Part shown: positions 1-5,061 of the stretch, in pieces | Layout: each line of letters begins with the position of its first letter | Numbering within the stretch: the first letter of the stretch is position 1 | NCBI GenBank assembly: GCA_023135995.1 | Contig: JAGLRY010000439.1 | Span: forward strand, 1 to 5,061 | Direction of reading: 5' to 3' | DNA length: 5,061 nt | DNA from: Candidatus Aminicenantota bacterium | GTDB lineage: Bacteria; Acidobacteriota; Aminicenantia; Aminicenantales; Aminicenantaceae | Translations under genes and position numbers: made by a program | Notes under the pieces: model-generated | Database searches by the model: none | Told to the model about the DNA's origin: nothing | What the model saw: only the letters and a program-made list of their open reading frames with translations

Positions 1-2979
1 TTTCCCGGGCTTATGGTGCAGGTCCCATATCCCTCTTCATCCCCAGAAGAAGTGGAGCGAATAATCACCCGTCCCCTGGAAGACATCCTCTCCACCATCA
101 ACAACCTGGATAGTATCAGTTCCACCTCCTCCGCCTCCTCCGCCAACATTCACATGCAGTTCAAAGGAGGAACAAACATGGATCTGGCGACCATGGAGAT
201 CCGCGACAAGATCGACCAGATCCGGAACGACTTGCCGGACGACATCGAGAATATCCGTATCCGACGGTTTTCCTTCAACGACCGGCCTGTGATCCAATTC
301 AGTTTGGCCCTCCCTGGCGACCTGGAAAACCTCTACTTCTGGTCAGAAAACTACATCACGCAGGAGCTGGAAAGGATAGAAGGTGTTGCCAACGTTGATA
401 TTCGGGGGATCCGGAATAAAGTCCTTACCGTTTACTTAAAACCAGAGGTTTTTTATTCCTCCTCGATCCGGATCATGGACCTCATCAACACCATCCGCAA
501 CAACAATATCAACATCTCAGCCGGGTATGTCGAGGATGAACAGGTCCGTTATGTGACGCGGATTCCAGGCGAATTAAAAATTCTGGAGGAAGTGAAAAGC
601 CTTCCTCTCAATGAAAAAGGCCTGACCATCGCCGATGTGGCCCGGGTGACGTATGATTACCCGAAAAAGGAGGATTTTAACCGTCTCGACGGGCACGAGA
701 CCGTGCGCTTCCAGATCTATCGCGCATCCAATGCCAATATCGTTGACGTGTGTACGGTTGTCAAAGAGACCATGGCGCGCATCAAAGACAGTGAGCCCTC
801 CCTGCAGAATATGAATGTCATCTTTTACAGGGATCAATCCGAGAATATCTTGAGCAGTCTGAGGGATCTGTCGATATCGGGTGCCGTTGGCGGTCTCCTC
901 GCTGTTATCGTGCTTTTTGTCTTCCTGAGGAAATTCAGGTCCACAGTGATCATAGCCATTGCCATACCCATGGCGATGGTCTTCACATTCAGTTTTATGT
1001 ATCTGTACAGAGCGATTTTCCGCTCCGCGATCACCATAAACATCATATCCCTGAGCGGTTTGATGATGGCGGTGGGCATGCTAGTGGATAACAGTGTTGT
1101 TGTGCTTGAAAATATCTTCCGTCTGCGCCAGGAAAAAAAGTACGAACCCTTACAGGCATCCATGACAGGTGCCACTGAAGTTACTCTCGCTGTCACAGCC
1201 TCCACGCTGACAACACTCGTAGTGTTTATTTCGTTGGGCTTTATGTCGCAGTCGGGATTCGGGCGTTTTATGCAGGATTTTGCACTGACGATCTCTCTCG
1301 CTTTGATCGCATCACTCTTTGTCGCCCTATCTTTTATCCCTCTGGCCAGCAGCCGCTTGCTTGCGGGAAAAGCCAAAGAAAAAGCGAAGTGGCTTGTAAA
1401 ACTCACCTCTATCTACGAGCGCATCATCAGTTTTACCATCAAGAATTGGAAGAGCAAACTCCTGGTCGTTGGAGTAGCCATCGGTATCTTTTTTATCTCC
1501 TTTCATATGCTGGGGAATATCGAACGAGAGTACATGCCCAGCAGCGATGAACGTGAGATCAATATATCCGTATACATGCCGCGAAGCTTTACCCTCAACG
1601 AAATGAAATCCCTGTTTAACCAGTATGAAGAGATGCTGTTGTCTAGAAAACAGGAACTGGCCATCAAATATTTGACCACGGATTTCGGCACGAGGAACAC
1701 ACGCCAAGGACGATTCCGTGGCTCCATAGAGCTGGCATTGACGGAAGAAGGCGCATCAGTGGTTGAGATCAAGGAACGACTGAAGGAACTCCTGCCCAAA
1801 CGAGCGGGGATCGAGTATGAGTACGGTGAGCGACGTGGACGTCACGGTCATTTCATGGGAATTCAGATCGAGCTCATCGGTCTGGATTACACTAAATTGA
1901 CCGAACTCGCGCCCATGGTCGTCGAAAAGATCCGGGCTGTCGAGGATGTGGAGGATGTCACGAGCGACCTGGAGGGGGGAGACACACAGCTCATGGTCCA
2001 GGTCGACCGGAAGAAAGCGGAGAGTTCCGGTGTCGACAGCCGGATGGTGGCTCAAACCATCTCGTCCTCTATATCAGAAAGGCCCATCGGGAAATTTAAA
2101 ACCGAAAACAAGGAGATCGATATCATCCTCAAGATTCACGGAGATGACGGCTTCAGTGAAGAGGACCTCAGGAACATCAGCTTGCCGACCGAGTCCAAAC
2201 GAATCCCGATCTCCGCGGTTTCGACGATCTCCTACCGTATGGGATCGACGTCAATCCGCAAAGAAAACAAAAAATCCAAATTGATCATCCGTGTCAACAC
2301 CAAATCGAGCGGCATGATGGCCATCTCCAGCAGAATCACCGAGGTCATGAATACCATCCAGTTTCCCGAGGGATACAGCTGGAGTTTGGGGTCTGGATGG
2401 AGGCGCTTTCGGGAGTCAGAAGGCGAATCGAATTTGGCCATCATCCTCGCGCTTATCTTCATCTACATCATCATGGCATCTCTTTTCGAATCCTTTGTCC
2501 ATCCCTTTACTATTCTGCTCACCGTACCGCTGGCCCTCTTCGGCGTGGCCATGATCTTCTCCCTCACGAACATCACTCTCAACACCACATCCTATTTGGG
2601 ACTGTTAACGCTGTTCGGGATAGTGGTGAACAACGGGATTATACTCCTCGACCATATCCGTAAGCTGAGAAAGTCTGGCATGAGTAAGAACGAGGCGATC
2701 ATTCAGGGCGGGAAAGACCGGATGAGACCCATCATCATGACAGCCATCACCACGATATTTGGCGTATTGCCATTGGCACTGCCCTTTCTTGTTCCTCAAT
2801 TCTTTCCCGCAGCCGGCAGGCGGGCCCAGATGTGGGCACCGATCTCTGTCGCTATCATCGGAGGACTGACGACCTCGACATTCTTTACGCTGATCATACT
2901 GCCCACGTTCTACTCTATTTCAGATTCTGCCACTTCCAAGGTCAAAGCTCTGCTGGGATTCACAAACGCAAAGATCTAG
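1..2979 (+). CDS. RND efflux transporter, inner-membrane permease subunit (AcrB/HAE1 family), 5'-partial
   Basis: This is the proton-driven inner-membrane pump of a tripartite exporter, which moves substrates from periplasm or membrane to an outer-membrane channel through an adaptor protein. The frame is open from base 1 (F-P-G-L before the ATG at 13). By comparison with AcrB, TM1 and roughly 40 N-terminal residues are missing, so the ATG at 13 is internal; full length would be about 1030 residues. Numbering from that Met: YPSSSPEEVE (6-15) opens the first periplasmic porter domain (to about 283). TM2-TM6 lie at about 284-305, 309-330, 340-366, 390-411 and 423-447, and TM7 at about 481-499. 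The second periplasmic domain spans about 500-805, and TM8-TM12 follow at about 806-825, 829-851, 857-880, 907-928 and 941-967. TM4 carries GMLVDN (355-360) and TM10 carries GIVVNN (869-874), so Asp359 is kept while the AcrB Asp408 and Lys940 equivalents are Asn. The C-terminus is intact. Substrate cannot be told from sequence: drugs, bile-like detergents or lipids are all possible. Adaptor and outer-membrane genes would be expected to the left. Family call is very secure. Confidence 0.96.
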   Translation, partial: FPGLMVQVPYPSSSPEEVERIITRPLEDILSTINNLDSISSTSSASSANIHMQFKGGTNMDLATMEIRDKIDQIRNDLPDDIENIRIRRFSFNDRPVIQFSLALPGDLENLYFWSENYITQELERIEGVANVDIRGIRNKVLTVYLKPEVFYSSSIRIMDLINTIRNNNINISAGYVEDEQVRYVTRIPGELKILEEVKSLPLNEKGLTIADVARVTYDYPKKEDFNRLDGHETVRFQIYRASNANIVDVCTVVKETMARIKDSEPSLQNMNVIFYRDQSENILSSLRDLSISGAVGGLLAVIVLFVFLRKFRSTVIIAIAIPMAMVFTFSFMYLYRAIFRSAITINIISLSGLMMAVGMLVDNSVVVLENIFRLRQEKKYEPLQASMTGATEVTLAVTASTLTTLVVFISLGFMSQSGFGRFMQDFALTISLALIASLFVALSFIPLASSRLLAGKAKEKAKWLVKLTSIYERIISFTIKNWKSKLLVVGVAIGIFFISFHMLGNIEREYMPSSDEREINISVYMPRSFTLNEMKSLFNQYEEMLLSRKQELAIKYLTTDFGTRNTRQGRFRGSIELALTEEGASVVEIKERLKELLPKRAGIEYEYGERRGRHGHFMGIQIELIGLDYTKLTELAPMVVEKIRAVEDVEDVTSDLEGGDTQLMVQVDRKKAESSGVDSRMVAQTISSSISERPIGKFKTENKEIDIILKIHGDDGFSEEDLRNISLPTESKRIPISAVSTISYRMGSTSIRKENKKSKLIIRVNTKSSGMMAISSRITEVMNTIQFPEGYSWSLGSGWRRFRESEGESNLAIILALIFIYIIMASLFESFVHPFTILLTVPLALFGVAMIFSLTNITLNTTSYLGLLTLFGIVVNNGIILLDHIRKLRKSGMSKNEAIIQGGKDRMRPIIMTAITTIFGVLPLALPFLVPQFFPAAGRRAQMWAPISVAIIGGLTTSTFFTLIILPTFYSISDSATSKVKALLGFTNAKI

Positions 2980-4979
2980 ACGGTAAAACTACGTGATTCT
3001 CCTGAATAAGGGACGGAATCTTTTTTACACAGTTTTTTTCGATCGCCAGAATGACAGATCCTGTACACACCCGGGAGAGTATCTTCGGGAATCTTCCATT
3101 CAATGGTTATCAATGATTTTCCAAAACACGCATTTTTCCATCTGAACCGAGTTTCGTGGTCCCAGTCGTGAGCGACCGGTATCCAGGCACCGCCGGATTC
3201 TTTTTGCACCTTAAGAAATGAATCTTGATCTCTGAAATTATTTTTAGGATTACCCCCCCAAAAAACAACCGTGACGGTATCGCCAGTGGCGTAGGAAGGT
3301 TCTACATCGTCTTTCACTGAACCGAAGGACTTTCCAATCGGAGTCCTATCCCATAAGACTTTATTTTTCACTTTAAATTTCTGCTCCTGGGTGAGATCGT
3401 CTGGGTCACATCCTGCGGGGAAGGGTGTTCCCCCTGCCAGACTGTCAGCCAATTCGTAGAACTTCTGCTGATAGGCGCTTAACGTGCCTGGGCCAAACTG
3501 AGTTGATCCGCCCTCATAGTGTTGAACCGAGTATTCTTCGCGTGTAGTGACATAGCCGGAAAAGGCATTGGAGCAGCTTGCCACCACCAATTCATCGATG
3601 TTTGTATTGGATAGCGCATTTCCCACAGTTCCCCTTAGCCTCCGCCCGGCCATTGTCGTGAACTCACAAGGGACTGCCAGGATGGCGAGCTGTCCGATCC
3701 GGATGATCTGCAGCGGCATGACCACCGGTGTCCAATACACATCCATGTTGCAGAGCGGGATGGAAAGATCCCCCGGCAAATTGATGCGCAATCGCATTTG
3801 CTGTTTGCCTGCATACAAAACGATCTGTTTTTCTTTGTGACAATCGTCCCCTTGGTCGTCGAGCAACTTCAGCACCAACTTAATCAATTTTCCCATGTTC
3901 ATCCCCTCTTTGATGATGTGCAAGCCAGGTCCATCTTCGGTGCTTCCGGCGACCTTCGAGAGGCCGATCGCTGGGGCACATGTTGACGTGACTCCCTCAT
4001 GTTGGTCATAGGGGGGATATAGAGTGATATCAGTGAAATTGACGTGAGTATGCCGATAATCTAAGTCTGCATCAAGCTTGCGAGTTGCACTGTTATAGAG
4101 GTCCACTGCTTTCTCATATTGTTTCTTCCCGATCTCTTCCAAGTGCACAAAATCATGTTCTCCATCAGGAGGCCCCCACGGTATGTTTGGCGAGACATCG
4201 CCCTCCTCTGCCTGAGCAAAGGCTGCCACAAAAGTCTTATCACTTTTATAGTCTGTCCCGTTATCCCTCTCGAAACGCCAGGAGGCATACCCTTTATTGT
4301 CTCCACTGATGAGTTTATTTGCATTCCCGAGATTTGTTCCATGCGTTGCAAACCAGTTCAATGTTCCGATCTCATCTCCGTTATCACCAACAAACTTAAG
4401 AAGCGTCATTTTTTTGTTGGTGTTGTTGCAATTATACAACTGCCTTTCATCAGGGGGATTCATCTCGTGCGCCACAGGTGATCGATTCCATCCGGCTCCA
4501 TCCAAATCACCGGTATTTATGTATACATTCCCCATCTCTAGATTGTTGCTTGCTTTCAAAATCGACGCATAGATCCCCTTAACAATACAGTTAAAATTCT
4601 CCTCATCAAACCCTCCCATCGCAAGGTTATACATCGCATAGTGAGAATACCCTCCTGGACTGCTGTGCGTGTGATTCCCGCTGAGAAGGACATTTTTCTC
4701 ATCAAATTCAATCCCAGAGGGATTGCTGAACTCATTCTTCAATTTTTTTGTGACTTCCAGTTTCACCGCCTGGGGAATAAAACCGAGGTCTGCACAGACC
4801 AAAGCCACACATGTCCCATAGCCTGGAGTGGCGATAACAAAGGCTCGGGACCACAATCGTATATGAATCCCCGCTGTTTTTTGGTCCGGCATGCTGTATC
4901 CCAGCATGACTCGTCCCACAGCAGGGCCGGTAATGTCATGGATTCCTGCGCCAATCAAAAAATTGCCTCTGTTCACCAT
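2976..4979 (-). CDS. Neutral/alkaline non-lysosomal ceramidase, no signal peptide
   Basis: Predicted zinc-dependent amidase that hydrolyses the N-acyl bond of ceramide to a sphingoid base and a fatty acid (neutral ceramidase family, EC 3.5.1.23). Numbered from the ATG at 4979 (667 aa; family members are usually about 640-670). The N-terminal catalytic domain opens with GAGIHDITGPA (10-20) and AGIHIRLWSRAF (36-47). Family motifs are HTHSSPGG (103-110), NRSP (165-168), ATHGT (211-215), ISGDNKGYAS (224-233), GDVSPN (260-265, with the proposed catalytic Ser263), GSTEDGPG (345-352), CEFTTMAGRRLR (438-449) and GYVTTREEY (475-483). Expected zinc ligands are a His of the HTH motif, His213, Glu439 and Tyr476; the Glu-Tyr spacing of 37 matches the Pseudomonas enzyme as I recall it. 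A C-terminal Ig-like domain (about 555-667) ends in SRSFTV and looks complete. No hydrophobic leader is present, unlike the secreted Pseudomonas enzyme and like the mycobacterial type, so a cytosolic location is inferred. The ATG was chosen because GTGGGG lies just upstream and because the likely promoter would start transcription downstream of the alternative in-frame TTG at 5021 (681 aa). Its 3' end overlaps the convergent pump gene by 4 bp. Confidence 0.95.
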   Translation of the reverse strand: MVNRGNFLIGAGIHDITGPAVGRVMLGYSMPDQKTAGIHIRLWSRAFVIATPGYGTCVALVCADLGFIPQAVKLEVTKKLKNEFSNPSGIEFDEKNVLLSGNHTHSSPGGYSHYAMYNLAMGGFDEENFNCIVKGIYASILKASNNLEMGNVYINTGDLDGAGWNRSPVAHEMNPPDERQLYNCNNTNKKMTLLKFVGDNGDEIGTLNWFATHGTNLGNANKLISGDNKGYASWRFERDNGTDYKSDKTFVAAFAQAEEGDVSPNIPWGPPDGEHDFVHLEEIGKKQYEKAVDLYNSATRKLDADLDYRHTHVNFTDITLYPPYDQHEGVTSTCAPAIGLSKVAGSTEDGPGLHIIKEGMNMGKLIKLVLKLLDDQGDDCHKEKQIVLYAGKQQMRLRINLPGDLSIPLCNMDVYWTPVVMPLQIIRIGQLAILAVPCEFTTMAGRRLRGTVGNALSNTNIDELVVASCSNAFSGYVTTREEYSVQHYEGGSTQFGPGTLSAYQQKFYELADSLAGGTPFPAGCDPDDLTQEQKFKVKNKVLWDRTPIGKSFGSVKDDVEPSYATGDTVTVVFWGGNPKNNFRDQDSFLKVQKESGGAWIPVAHDWDHETRFRWKNACFGKSLITIEWKIPEDTLPGVYRICHSGDRKKLCKKDSVPYSGESRSFTV
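2995..3026 (+). terminator. Candidate Rho-independent terminator for the RND gene, inside the convergent CDS
   Basis: Sixteen bases after the pump stop codon, GATTC (2995-2999) pairs with GAATC (3016-3020). The stem continues as TCC (3000-3002) with GGA (3011-3013) across a two-base bulge (3014-3015), plus a possible T3003-G3010 wobble. The loop is about 6-8 bases, and six T follow directly (3021-3026). The position and T-run fit an intrinsic terminator for the rightward transcript. The stem is modest in GC and bulged, so termination may be partial. A second seven-T run at 3033-3039 has no hairpin of its own. The element lies within the last codons of the ceramidase, so these bases also encode its C-terminal strand. 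Confidence 0.45.
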
Positions 4980-4983
4980 TTTT

Positions 4984-4989
4984 CCCCAC
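4984..4989 (-). promoter_or_regulatory. Possible ribosome binding site for the ceramidase ATG start
   Basis: Read leftward, GTGGGG (4989-4984) lies four A residues before the ATG at 4979. It is a purine-rich but imperfect Shine-Dalgarno sequence with slightly short spacing. It is better than anything in front of the upstream TTG at 5021, which is preceded only by AT-rich sequence. A second and more canonical purine run, AAGGG (5007-5003), lies further up and is spaced for a different ATG at 4996, which opens a seven-codon reading frame. Confidence 0.35.
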
Positions 4990-5021
4990 TTCTCATAAAC
5001 TACCCTTATGTTTGAGTTCAA

Positions 5022-5050
5022 ATTGTATCGTTCATATTTATCGAAGTCAA
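5022..5050 (-). promoter_or_regulatory. Candidate sigma70-type promoter for the ceramidase gene
   Basis: Read leftward, TTGACT (5050-5045) is a 5/6 match to the -35 consensus and TACAAT (5027-5022) is a 5/6 match to the -10 consensus. They are separated by exactly 17 bp (5044-5028). Transcription would start near 5016-5013, giving a leader of about 35 nt before the ATG at 4979 and excluding the TTG at 5021 as start for that transcript. A short inverted repeat, TTTGA-GT-TCAAA (5011-5022), overlaps the end of the -10 box and the expected start point and could be an operator half-site pair, though it is short enough to be chance. The assignment assumes that the organism uses E. coli-like promoter elements. 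Confidence 0.5.
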
Positions 5051-5061
5051 CATGGCTTCAG

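Noticed and set aside
13..15. ATG at 13 as the true start of the pump gene
   Set aside because: The frame is open to the left edge, the family requires TM1 and about 40 residues before the YPSSSPEEVE motif, and no ribosome binding site is visible. The gene is cut by the window edge.
125..144. Tandem 9-bp CCTCCTCCG repeat encoding Ser-Ser-Ala twice near the start of the pump
   Set aside because: Only two copies, in a Ser-rich stretch that is normal for this part of RND porter domains. Most likely codon coincidence rather than a functional repeat.
834..1406. A 190-residue open frame on the minus strand inside the pump gene
   Set aside because: It lies wholly antisense to a well-conserved RND region (TM2-TM6). 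Its composition looks like the complement of the hydrophobic segments, with no recognisable domain or ribosome binding site.
4061..4572. Overlapping open frames of 74-120 residues on both strands inside the ceramidase gene
   Set aside because: The ceramidase frame carries conserved family motifs across the whole interval, and the others show no family resemblance. They are frame shadows.
1..5061. A linked ceramide-degradation and export system made of the two genes
   Set aside because: The genes are convergent and separately transcribed, and nothing in the pump indicates a sphingolipid substrate. Adjacency alone is not enough to claim joint function.

Overview
The window holds the facing ends of two convergent protein-coding genes that fill almost all of its length. 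The left gene reads rightward and is the large inner-membrane subunit of an RND (resistance-nodulation-division, AcrB/HAE1-like) efflux pump. Its first roughly 40 residues lie off the left edge. The right gene reads leftward and is a complete neutral/alkaline non-lysosomal ceramidase, which splits ceramide into a sphingoid base and a fatty acid.

Layout: bases 1-2979 are the RND pump (+). Bases 2976-4979 are the ceramidase (-), with an upstream in-frame TTG at 5021 as an alternative start. The two stop codons share the self-complementary tetramer CTAG (2976-2979), so there is no intergenic space between the 3' ends. A bulged hairpin followed by a T-run at 2995-3026 could terminate the pump transcript, and it lies inside the ceramidase coding region. 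Bases 4980-5061 hold a plausible sigma70-type promoter for the ceramidase (TTGACT, 17 bp, TACAAT) and a short leader. I see no tRNA, rRNA, CRISPR array, insertion sequence or other mobile element, and there is no gene-free stretch over 300 bases.

Organism: a tripartite-type RND exporter points to a bacterium with an outer membrane. Base composition looks near 50% GC by eye, slightly lower in the ceramidase half. I cannot place the phylum. Neutral ceramidase is patchily distributed in bacteria (Pseudomonas, mycobacteria and various environmental lineages), so it does not settle the taxonomy.

Function: convergent orientation and separate transcription give no evidence that the two genes form one pathway. 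The pump's adaptor and outer-membrane partners are not visible and would be expected to the left. The ceramidase has no signal peptide, which suggests that it acts on intracellular or imported sphingolipid. I found no clear evidence of an undescribed system. The points most worth a second look are the overlapping convergent ends with an embedded terminator, the non-AcrB proton-relay residues in the pump, and the leader and start arrangement of the ceramidase.
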